Assembly: GCA_002839205.1 (NCBI GenBank)
Contig: PGXP01000017.1
Location: 1-12,269 of the forward strand
Length of the DNA: 12,269 nt
Direction of reading: 5' to 3'
Origin: Spirochaetae bacterium HGW-Spirochaetae-9
GTDB lineage: Bacteria > Spirochaetota > Spirochaetia > Treponematales > Rectinemataceae
The first letter of the stretch is position 1; the number at the start of each line of letters is the position of its first letter. Shown in pieces: positions 1 through 6,319 of this stretch. Made by a program: the position numbers and the translations under genes. The notes below the pieces were generated by a model, which saw nothing but the letters and a program-made list of their open reading frames with translations, had not been told where the DNA came from and ran no database searches.

Positions 1-1387
1 GAGAGGAACCGAATATAGAGGGCTGACCAAGGCCGACGGCCCCATCGTCATCGCCACGAGGACGGAGAACGTGGGATTTTCCGAACTCGTGCGCGTAAAG
101 GACAGGTACGGGCAGTTGAGGATAGGCCGCGTCGTCGACATCTCTGAACAGGCCGTGGCCATACAGCTGTTTTCCGACACTTCCGGCATATCGCTCGACG
201 AGGCTTGGGTCGAATACCTGGGAAAGCCCCTCGAGTTCCGCGTTAGCCCCGACATCGTGGGGCGCATCTTCAACGGTCTCGGCAAGCCCATGGACGGCTA
301 TCCGGAGATACCGTCCTCCGACTTGCGCGACATAAACGGCCTCCCCATAAACCCCAGCGCCCGCGTCTACCCCAGGGACTTCATCCAGACAGGCATCTCG
401 GCCATCGACGGGATGAACACACTGATCCGCGGCCAGAAACTGCCCATTTTCTCGGGCAACGGGCTGCCGCACAACAGGCTGGCCGCCCAGATAATCAGGC
501 AGGCCAAGGTGAGGGGAGGGGAGACCCAGTTCGCCGTTGTCTTCGCCGGCATGGGCATCAAATACGATGTCGCGCGCTACTTCATCGACGCCTTCGAGCA
601 GTCGGGCGTCCTTTCGCGCGTCGTCATGTTCCTCTCCCTGGCGGACAGCCCTTCCATCGAGCGGCTCCTTACGCCCCGCAGCGCCCTGACCGCCGCCGAG
701 TACCTCGCCTACGAAAGGAACATGCACGTCCTCGTGGTGATGACGGACATGACCAACTATTGCGAGGCGCTCCGCGAAGTCTCGGCGGCGCGCAACGAGG
801 TTCCTTCGCGGAAAGGCTATCCAGGCTACCTCTACTCGGACCTGGCCTCGCTGTACGAGCGGGCTGGGCGCATAGAAGGCTCCGAGGGCTCCATCACGCA
901 GCTGCCCATCCTCTCGATGCCCAACGACGACATATCCCACCCCATACCCGACCTCACCGGCTACATCACCGAAGGCCAGATCGTCCTGGAGAGGGACCTC
1001 GCCCAGCGCGGCGTCTACCCGCCCATAGCCGGCCTGCCTTCGCTCTCGCGCCTGATGAAGGACGGCATCGGCGAGTGCATGACGAGAGAAGATCACCGGG
1101 ACCTCTCCTCCCAACTCTTTTCGGCCTATGCCTATGTGCGCTCGGTGCGCGACCTGGCCGCAATCATCGGCGAGGAAGAGCTGTCGGCGCGCGACAAGGT
1201 CTATCTGGAATTCGGCGAAGCCTTCGAGACGAAATATCTTGCCCAGGGCGAATTCGAGGACAGAAGCATAGAACAGACCCTCGACCTCGGCTGGTCCATC
1301 CTTTCCCTGCTGCCCAGGGAAGAGCTGGTGCGGATCCCCGAGAACCTGATAAGCAAGTATCTCCCCGAGCGCGGGAAGGGAAACTAA
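1..1387 (+). CDS. atpB: V-type ATP synthase/ATPase subunit B (5' end at window edge)
   Basis: This is the non-catalytic nucleotide-binding B subunit of the V1/A1 head, which alternates with catalytic subunit A around the rotor in a proton- or sodium-translocating V/A-type ATPase. Family signatures are visible: [19 protein letters not shown] near the N-terminus, [20 protein letters not shown], the degenerate P-loop region [31 protein letters not shown], and PSLSRL with the arginine expected at the A/B interface. The reading frame is open to position 2 and encodes conserved sequence ([20 protein letters not shown]) before the internal GTG at 71, so 71 is not the start. Base 1 is G, which fits the last base of an ATG directly before the AGA at 2-4, giving about 462 residues, normal for the family. 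Subunit D follows 13 bases after the stop. Subunit A and the remaining subunits are presumably upstream, outside the window. Confidence 0.96.
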   Translation, partial: RGTEYRGLTKADGPIVIATRTENVGFSELVRVKDRYGQLRIGRVVDISEQAVAIQLFSDTSGISLDEAWVEYLGKPLEFRVSPDIVGRIFNGLGKPMDGYPEIPSSDLRDINGLPINPSARVYPRDFIQTGISAIDGMNTLIRGQKLPIFSGNGLPHNRLAAQIIRQAKVRGGETQFAVVFAGMGIKYDVARYFIDAFEQSGVLSRVVMFLSLADSPSIERLLTPRSALTAAEYLAYERNMHVLVVMTDMTNYCEALREVSAARNEVPSRKGYPGYLYSDLASLYERAGRIEGSEGSITQLPILSMPNDDISHPIPDLTGYITEGQIVLERDLAQRGVYPPIAGLPSLSRLMKDGIGECMTREDHRDLSSQLFSAYAYVRSVRDLAAIIGEEELSARDKVYLEFGEAFETKYLAQGEFEDRSIEQTLDLGWSILSLLPREELVRIPENLISKYLPERGKGN

Positions 1388-1400
1388 AGGAGCGTCGATC

Positions 1401-2033
1401 ATGGCACAAGCCTATCCGGCCCCTACCAAAACCAACCTCATCAACGAAAAACGCAGCCTCGGACTCGCGCTCCAGGGCTACGATCTCCTCGAGAAGAAGC
1501 GCGAAATCCTCGTCATAGAGCTCCTGAAGCGCATGGACGAACTCAGCCTCCTCGAGAAGGAGATCAGGGAACTGACAGAAAAATCCTATCGCCACCTGCG
1601 GAAGATGCTCCTCGTCGTCGGCCGGGAGAGGGCGCTCGCCCTCTCCTCGAAACCGGTGCGCTCCATCACCCTCAAGACGGGAAACGTCAACGTAAGCGGC
1701 ATGAACCTGCCCACGCTCGTCGTCCGGGCGGGAGAACCCGAACTCAACTATTCTTTCATAAATTCATTTGCCGTATGCGACGAAACCGTGATAGAGTTCT
1801 CAGAGTTGCTACAGAAACTGGCCGCGGCCGCCGGCCTGCGGTCCATCGTCTGGCGGCTTGCCCGCGAGGTCAAGAAAACCCAGCGGCGCGTCAACGCCCT
1901 GGACAAGATGGTGATCCCCCGGTCGGGAGAAATCGTGAAATTCATAGAATCCACCCTGGACGAGAGGGATCGCGAATCCCTATTCGCCGTGAAGTTGCTG
2001 AAACAGCGGATGTCGGAGCGGGATGCTTTATGA
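1401..2033 (+). CDS. atpD: V-type ATP synthase/ATPase subunit D
   Basis: Subunit D is the central rotor axle of the V1/A1 head; it couples ATP hydrolysis or synthesis in the A3B3 ring to rotation of the membrane ring. The 210-residue product has the family's usual length. The N-terminal helix starts PTKTNLINEKRSLGLALQGYD and continues with KKREILVIELLK, and the C-terminal helix carries the conserved REVKKTQRRVNALDKMVIP segment; both are long, charged and coiled-coil-like, with a short beta-rich middle part. The start ATG is preceded by AAAGGAG (1386-1392) at 8 bases, overlapping the stop of subunit B, so the two are co-transcribed. The 3' end overlaps the start of the next gene as ATGA, which implies translational coupling. 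Subunits I and K, which follow D in some bacteria, are not here; D is also the last ATPase gene in Thermus-type operons, so they may lie upstream. Confidence 0.95.
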   Translation: MAQAYPAPTKTNLINEKRSLGLALQGYDLLEKKREILVIELLKRMDELSLLEKEIRELTEKSYRHLRKMLLVVGRERALALSSKPVRSITLKTGNVNVSGMNLPTLVVRAGEPELNYSFINSFAVCDETVIEFSELLQKLAAAAGLRSIVWRLAREVKKTQRRVNALDKMVIPRSGEIVKFIESTLDERDRESLFAVKLLKQRMSERDAL

Positions 2034-2512
2034 TACAGATATTCAGGACGCTCATCGTGGCGATAAACGGCTCTGAAGCCTCCATCGACGCGCTGAAATA
2101 CGCGCTCGCCATGAAGAAGCAGTTCGGTTCGAAAGTCATTGCCTGTTATGTCGTCGATACTGCCACCATACGCCAGCTCGCCCTCTCCCGGATATTCGTG
2201 CCCGATGAGAGCGAGGAGTACGAGCGGAGCCTGGAGAATTCCGGCCGCCGCTATCTCAATTTCTGCGTGGAAATCGCCGCGAAAAAGCGCCTGACCGTGG
2301 AGACCCTCCTCGGGAAGGGCTCGGTGCCGGGCGAGATCATCAGGGCTTCGATAGAGAGCAGTGCCGACTGCATCGTCATAGGCGGCCAGCCCTCCGAAAT
2401 GCAGTCCAGGGACGCCGTGGCCGACGCGAACCGCGAAATTCTGCGGAATGCGCGTTGCCCCGTCATTTTCATCAAGCCGGGTACCGGCGAAGAGCTCTAC
2501 AGGGCCCTGTAA
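2030..2512 (+). CDS. Universal stress protein (UspA) family, degenerate nucleotide motif
   Basis: A 160-residue single-domain Usp-fold protein. The first strand and turn, TLIVAINGSEASIDALKYAL (residues 7-26), and the last part, DCIVIGGQ...LRNARCPVIFIKP (about 113-152), match the family's beginning and end. In ATP-binding members the first turn has Asp (VDGS) and the last part has G-x2-G-x9-G-S/T. Here residue 13 is Asn, and the second part reads GGQPSEMQSRDAVADAN, with Pro121, Ala and Asp where the second and third Gly and the Ser/Thr are expected. ATP binding is therefore doubtful, as in UspA-type rather than MJ0577-type members (inference). The start is the ATG at 2030, which overlaps the stop of subunit D (ATGA). 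The frame is open further upstream, but that would bury about 85 residues inside the D gene. It lies in the V-ATPase transcript, so it is probably expressed with the enzyme. Its target is unknown. Confidence 0.88.
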   Translation: MIQIFRTLIVAINGSEASIDALKYALAMKKQFGSKVIACYVVDTATIRQLALSRIFVPDESEEYERSLENSGRRYLNFCVEIAAKKRLTVETLLGKGSVPGEIIRASIESSADCIVIGGQPSEMQSRDAVADANREILRNARCPVIFIKPGTGEELYRAL

Positions 2513-2517
2513 CCGGA

Positions 2518-2546
2518 TTGTTACAATTCTTGTTCGTTGCTATAGT
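2518..2546 (+). promoter_or_regulatory. Predicted sigma70-type promoter for the flavodoxin-like/J-protein pair
   Basis: TTGTTA (2518-2523) is separated by exactly 17 bases from TATAGT (2541-2546), which matches the -10 consensus at five of six positions; the -35 matches at four of six. The expected start of transcription, near 2552-2554, lies at or just before the ribosome binding site GAGG (2553-2556) of the gene starting at 2561, so the leader would be only about 8 bases. The short gap after the stress-protein stop shows no hairpin or T-run terminator, so read-through from the V-ATPase operon is also possible. Confidence 0.55.
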
Positions 2547-2560
2547 AGCCGCGAGGAAAA

Positions 2561-2968
2561 ATGCGTATAGCCGTCATAGCCGCAAGCGAAAAGCGATCCG
2601 AAAGACTCACCAGATGCGCCCAGGCCCTCTCGCGCCAATTCAGCGTCGAGGGTCATGTCTCCGACTTCTTCACGACCACAGACAGCCGTTTCTCCACCTA
2701 TGACTACCTTGTCGTCTGTTCGGAGCCCTCCGGCGCCGGAAGCGCCATGGGCAAGAAACTGGGCGTGCAGCTTTCGCAGGGAGGAAATCTCGTAGGCAAG
2801 CGCTCCATGGCCATTCTCGTCAAATCCGGCCTGCTTCCTCGCAAAGCCCTGGCGAACATGATGAAAATCCTCGAAAAGGAAGGCATGGTCGTCACAATGG
2901 CCGAGCTTGTCGCGAACGAGGCTGAATCGGCCGCCGCGGCTCGGGAAGCGCCGCTCATACGGGGCTGA
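2561..2968 (+). CDS. Small flavodoxin-like-fold protein of unknown function
   Basis: A 135-residue cytoplasmic protein that I cannot assign to a named family. Its order of elements resembles a flavodoxin-like alpha/beta fold: strand RIAVIAAS (2-9), a helix (about 12-28), strand YDYLVVCSEPSGAGS (about 47-61), a helix with KKLGVQL, strand SMAILVKSG, a helix with ALANMMKILEKEG, then MVVTMAEL. The segment after the first strand (EKRSERL) lacks the T/S-x-T-G-x-T phosphate-binding loop of true flavodoxins, so classical FMN binding is doubtful. The C-terminus is Ala/Glu-rich and probably disordered. The start is fixed by GAGGAAAA just upstream of the ATG. The J-domain gene begins 4 bases after the stop, so the two are probably co-transcribed and translationally coupled. 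Reading of the fold is by eye and uncertain; that the gene is real is well supported by ribosome binding site, promoter and packing. Confidence 0.8.
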   Translation: MRIAVIAASEKRSERLTRCAQALSRQFSVEGHVSDFFTTTDSRFSTYDYLVVCSEPSGAGSAMGKKLGVQLSQGGNLVGKRSMAILVKSGLLPRKALANMMKILEKEGMVVTMAELVANEAESAAAAREAPLIRG

Positions 2969-2972
2969 CATC

Positions 2973-3875
2973 GTGGAAAACTACTACGACGTCCTGGGCA
3001 TCCCTCCTGATTCCAACGAGAAGGCTATAAAGAGCGCCTTCAGGAACAAGGCGAAAAAATACCATCCCGATATGGGCGCTTCCGATCTGCCCGCCGAAGG
3101 GGTTGGCGCGCTTCCGTTTGATGCATCCACGGAAAACAGCCCCCAGAAAGGTTTCCGCGAGAAAACAGGCAAGGCAGCCGTGGCGTCGATCAGGGAATCG
3201 GCGATGCGCCTCATACTAGAAGCCTACAGAATCCTCTCGGACGGGGAGAAGCGCCGTGCCTACGACCGTATACTGCGAAAGCAGAAGATCGAGCAGGGTG
3301 GCTTCAACTACAGGGCTTTCCTGAAGGCGCGCAGGGATGATCCCGAAAGCCAGGCGAAGCTCATCGTCTACGACCTGCTCCATAATTTGGACGACGAAGC
3401 CCTTGAAGTCTACGAGCGATCCAAATCCTTCGGCGATTTCAGGCTCGAGCGCTGGCTGGACAGGGGCGAGGCCATGGATGCCGAATACTGCCTCGCCGAG
3501 GAATACGAGAGGCGGGGGCGTCTCCTGAAGGCGTACGCCATATATAAGCGTCTCATAGGAATGGAGCAGGAGAAGGCCTGGTTCAGGTATTACTACGATG
3601 TTGTAGCCCTCAGATTCAGAACCCTCGTGCTGCAGAAAATGCCTGGGCGTATCGACGAGGATGATTATCTCGACCGTCTCGACGAGTCGATTTCGATGAA
3701 CGTTGGCATCCGCGATTCGGCGCAGTTCCTGAGGAAAAAATCCGAAGTACACCTGCGCCGGAAGGAATGGAAGGAGGCTCATGAAGCGCTCGAACTGGCT
3801 TCACGCCTGGTTCCGAGGCTCCCCGGCCTCGGAGCCGTGCGCAAGCGTCTTGCCGAATCCGACAACCTCTATTGA
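2973..3875 (+). CDS. J-domain (DnaJ-like) protein with TPR-like C-terminus
   Basis: A 300-residue probable Hsp70 co-chaperone. The N-terminus is a J domain: YYDVLGIPPDSNEKAIKSAF (4-23), the catalytic HPD at 31-33 in YHPD, and the last helices RLILEAYRILSDGEKRRAYD (79-98). Between HPD and EAYRILSD there are about 30 more residues than in E. coli DnaJ, an insertion covering roughly residues 37-72. There is no Gly/Phe-rich region, no zinc-finger CxxCxGxG repeat and no substrate-binding C-terminal domain, so this is a class III J protein and not DnaJ itself. The rest is helical and TPR-like, for example LAEEYERRGRLLKAYAIYKR and the segment around WKEAHEALELASRLVP. The start chosen is GTG at 2973, giving the usual MENYYDVLG beginning; the frame is open back to 2907, but only within the preceding gene. 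Which Hsp70 and client it serves is not shown. Confidence 0.9.
   Translation: MENYYDVLGIPPDSNEKAIKSAFRNKAKKYHPDMGASDLPAEGVGALPFDASTENSPQKGFREKTGKAAVASIRESAMRLILEAYRILSDGEKRRAYDRILRKQKIEQGGFNYRAFLKARRDDPESQAKLIVYDLLHNLDDEALEVYERSKSFGDFRLERWLDRGEAMDAEYCLAEEYERRGRLLKAYAIYKRLIGMEQEKAWFRYYYDVVALRFRTLVLQKMPGRIDEDDYLDRLDESISMNVGIRDSAQFLRKKSEVHLRRKEWKEAHEALELASRLVPRLPGLGAVRKRLAESDNLY
3809..3836 (+). other. GC-rich 11-bp hairpin near the 3' end of the J-protein gene
   Basis: The arms are 3809-3819 and 3826-3836, with a 6-base loop. All pairs are Watson-Crick except one T-G pair; the inner seven are CCGAGGC/GCCTCGG. It lies inside the coding sequence, about 40 bases before the stop. No T-run follows directly, though TTCTTTTT occurs at about 3883-3890. 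It could slow or protect transcripts, but may be a chance product of GC-rich codons. Confidence 0.35.
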
Positions 3876-3977
3876 AACACTGTTCTTTTTAGTTTACCTT
3901 CTCCGATTGGGTTTGTTGTCCTTATTGTGAGTAAATGCCTTTGCAGGCAATGTATGAAGCAAGAGTGAGTGTTAACG

Positions 3978-5006
3978 ATGAGAAAACTTCTACCTGTGCT
4001 GTTCGCCATTCTTGGACTCGCCGCCCTGGGCGCCCAGACAACGATCGACAAGCCTGCCGCAACCATCAAGCTAACCAAGCAGGAAGTCGTCTCCGTCCGT
4101 CAGATCAAGACCGACGTCCAGCGCCTTGAAAAAGCTGCGGGCATAACCTTTTCGGCCGAGCAGATCAAGCAAGTGCTCGATGCCAGAATCAACAGCCTAC
4201 TCTTCGTCCAGTTCTGCGAAAGGGAGAAAATCTCCGTCACCGACGCTGAGATAAACAACGCCCTTGCCCAGATGAAGACGAGTTTGGGAGCCAACGCCAC
4301 TGATGCCGATCTGGAGGCACAGATGCGGGCGAGCGGTATCTTCGTCGAGCCGAAGGTGTATATCCGTCAGCGTCTCCTCTTTGAAACCTATGTTCAGACC
4401 AAGCGGTCCGCCGAGCTCAAAGCCGTTCTCGTGGCGCCGACGGCTGACGAGATCCTGAAAGCCTACGATCTGGCCAAGGCTTCCCTTGTCCGTCCCGATA
4501 CCATGCGAGTGAGTGTCCTCTATGTCGATACGCGTGCCAGGAGCGAGGCGGACGCCAACAAGGCCAAGGATACCATCCAGAATGTGGCCTCAGCCCTCAA
4601 GCTCAATCCGACAAAATTCGACGAATACATGCTGAGAGCCAGCGATGCGGCGGGGTATAAGTCCATACCCTCCCTCTATATGGAAAAGACGGCACAGAAC
4701 CGCACCCTTTTCGGCGCCGAGCTTTTCGATATTGTCTTCAAGCTCAAGGCTGGGGAAATCTCCGGCCTTGTCGAGAGCCCCACGGGCTACAGGATCGTCA
4801 GGGCCAATGAGTTTTTGGCACAGAAACAGCTGGGGTTGGCCGATCCGGTGCCCGGCAACCAGAATATGACGATTCAGCAGTTCATCGCGTATCAGGTGGC
4901 CAGCGACAAGGAAGCGAAGTTTATGGACAAGCTGGAAGCCGATCTCATCACGAAACTGAGATCCGAGGCTACCATCAAGACCTTCGACGAAAATCTCAAG
5001 TGGTGA
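3978..5006 (+). CDS. Secreted SurA/PpiC-like chaperone (parvulin-type fold, probably inactive isomerase)
   Basis: A 342-residue periplasmic protein. Residues 1-20 (MRKLLPVLFAILGLAALGAQ) form a signal peptide with a likely cut near Ala19 and no lipobox Cys. Residues about 30-150 resemble the SurA N-terminal chaperone domain: a helical segment with VLDARINSLLFVQFCEREK, then ISVTDAEINNALAQMK. Residues about 170-275 are parvulin-like, ending FKLKAGEISGLVESPTGYRI, the conserved end of PpiC domains. The conserved histidine of the first strand (usually HILV) is replaced in VSVLYV, and the second (usually G-F/Y-H-I) is Arg in GYRIV, so isomerase activity is doubtful; SurA likewise has a parvulin domain without activity. 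The role would be binding unfolded envelope proteins. ATG 3978 is preferred over the in-frame GTG at 3969 because it starts directly with the basic part of the signal peptide. nusB follows after 13 bases. No clear promoter was found in the gap before it (3876-3977). Confidence 0.83.
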   Translation: MRKLLPVLFAILGLAALGAQTTIDKPAATIKLTKQEVVSVRQIKTDVQRLEKAAGITFSAEQIKQVLDARINSLLFVQFCEREKISVTDAEINNALAQMKTSLGANATDADLEAQMRASGIFVEPKVYIRQRLLFETYVQTKRSAELKAVLVAPTADEILKAYDLAKASLVRPDTMRVSVLYVDTRARSEADANKAKDTIQNVASALKLNPTKFDEYMLRASDAAGYKSIPSLYMEKTAQNRTLFGAELFDIVFKLKAGEISGLVESPTGYRIVRANEFLAQKQLGLADPVPGNQNMTIQQFIAYQVASDKEAKFMDKLEADLITKLRSEATIKTFDENLKW

Positions 5007-5019
5007 GGAGAGGGCGCTG

Positions 5020-5442
5020 ATGGCTTCACGCAGAAAGGCTCGAATACTGGCTTTCCAGGCGCTTTACGCATGGGAAGCATCCAAGGCATCGCTCGACGAT
5101 CTCTTCACCTTTTCCTGGCTCGAAACCGCCAAGGTTGAACAGCTGGATGAGGACACAAAGGTCTTCGCGCGCCTTCTCATCGCTGGCGCCATCGAGAAAG
5201 CCGAAGAGGTGGATGCAAGCATCAGGGTCCATCTTTCACATTGGCCCTTTGAGAGGCTCAAAAAAGTCGATCTTGCCATCTTGAGACTGGGGACCTATTG
5301 CCTTCTCTTCCAGAAGGACATTCCGGCACAGATAACTATCGACGAAGCGATTGAGATAGCCAAGGAATTCGGCTCCGAGGATTCCTTTAAGTTTATCAAC
5401 GGCGTTCTCGACGGCATCAACAAGGGCATGGCCGTACCATGA
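5020..5442 (+). CDS. nusB: Transcription antitermination factor NusB
   Basis: NusB binds boxA RNA together with NusE (ribosomal protein S10) and takes part in rRNA antitermination. The 140-residue product has the usual length and all-helical pattern. The N-terminal arginine-rich helix SRRKARILAFQALYAWE (3-19) is the family's RNA-binding start, and the C-terminal ITIDEAIEIAKEFGSEDSFK followed by FINGVLDGI is the most conserved NusB segment. A strong ribosome binding site, GAGGAGAGGG, begins at the stop of the chaperone gene. The stop overlaps the start of map (ATGA), so the two are translationally coupled. No oddities were seen. Confidence 0.96.
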   Translation: MASRRKARILAFQALYAWEASKASLDDLFTFSWLETAKVEQLDEDTKVFARLLIAGAIEKAEEVDASIRVHLSHWPFERLKKVDLAILRLGTYCLLFQKDIPAQITIDEAIEIAKEFGSEDSFKFINGVLDGINKGMAVP

Positions 5443-6191
5443 TCAGGCTCAAGAACAGCGAGCAGATAGAGGGGATTCGCCGATCCTGTTCACTGCTGTC
5501 GGAGCTGTTCCGAATGCTGCGTCCCATGGTGCAGCCCGGGGTCAGCCTGCTCGAACTGGACAAGGCTGCCTATGATTTTATCATACAACACAAGGGGATA
5601 CCCGCCTTCCTCGACTACGATGGCTTCCCTGCTTCTCTCTGCCTATCGGTCAACGAGGCGGTGATACATGGGATTCCAGACCGGCGGCGCCTCGTTGAAG
5701 GCGACATCATCGGCGTGGATTGCGGCATCGACCTGGGCGGCTACTTCTCAGATGCGGCCGTAACCTGGGCAGCCGGAAAGGTATCGCCCGAAGCCAGCCA
5801 GCTGATGAAGGTGACGAGGGAATGCCTCGACAGGGCTATAGCGGCAGTAAGGCCGGGAGCCCGAGTCCATGATATTTCCCGGGCTGTTTTCAGCCACGCC
5901 ACGGCACACGGATATGGCGTTGTGCGATCGTACTGCGGCCACGGCGTCGGTCTCGAGCCCCACGAGGATCCGCAGATTCCCAACTACGTGTCGGCTGGTC
6001 CCAACCCCCGCCTCCTTCCCGGCATGGTGATCGCCGTCGAACCCATGATCAATGCAGGAAGGGCCGATGTGCGCGAACTCGACGATGACTGGACTGTCGT
6101 CACCATGGATGGTTCACTGTCGGCACATTACGAACACTCCATCCTCATCACCGAAACCGGACACGAAGTGCTCACTTCCTGGGAATTTTAG
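5439..6191 (+). CDS. map: Methionine aminopeptidase, type I
   Basis: This enzyme removes the initiator methionine from new proteins whose second residue is small. The 250-residue product has the normal type Ia length without an N-terminal extension. All five metal ligands are visible: Asp94 (GVDCGID), Asp105 (YFSDAAVT), His168 (CGHGVG), Glu201 (AVEPM) and Glu232 (YEHSILIT). The substrate-contacting histidines are His77 (VNEAVIHGIP) and His175 (EPHEDP). The spacing equals that of E. coli MAP with a near-constant offset. The start ATG overlaps the nusB stop. It is probably the last gene of the chaperone-nusB-map unit; no convincing terminator follows. A 14-base imperfect palindrome (TAGGCATATACCTA, 6189-6202) includes its stop codon. 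Confidence 0.97.
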   Translation: MIRLKNSEQIEGIRRSCSLLSELFRMLRPMVQPGVSLLELDKAAYDFIIQHKGIPAFLDYDGFPASLCLSVNEAVIHGIPDRRRLVEGDIIGVDCGIDLGGYFSDAAVTWAAGKVSPEASQLMKVTRECLDRAIAAVRPGARVHDISRAVFSHATAHGYGVVRSYCGHGVGLEPHEDPQIPNYVSAGPNPRLLPGMVIAVEPMINAGRADVRELDDDWTVVTMDGSLSAHYEHSILITETGHEVLTSWEF

Positions 6192-6319
6192 GCATATACC
6201 TACCGTATTGTTCTGTCGCCAGGCTTTTTTTGCCGGCCTCGGTTTGCCTCTGTAACGAAATTCAGTATTTTTCATTTTAGAATGTGAATCGACACAGATT
6301 GCATCCCAGGAGAAACAGT

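Noticed and set aside
760..1518. Open frame of about 250 codons inside and beyond the V-ATPase subunit B gene, + strand.
   Set aside because: Arg/Pro/His-rich out-of-frame translation of a clearly conserved gene; typical GC-rich shadow frame.
1164..1595. Antisense open frame across the B/D junction.
   Set aside because: Opposes two well-recognised co-transcribed genes, with no ribosome binding site or family resemblance seen.
1775..2029. Longer N-terminus for the universal stress protein.
   Set aside because: It would overlap subunit D by 255 bases; the Usp fold begins right after ATG 2030.
3216..3782. Antisense open frame of 188 codons in the J-protein gene.
   Set aside because: Mirror of the conserved reading frame; no start signal and low-complexity composition.
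6218..6238. Run of seven T between GCCAGGC and GCCGGCC, considered as a terminator after map.
   Set aside because: The T-run is in the loop instead of after the stem, and the arms have two mismatches in seven pairs.
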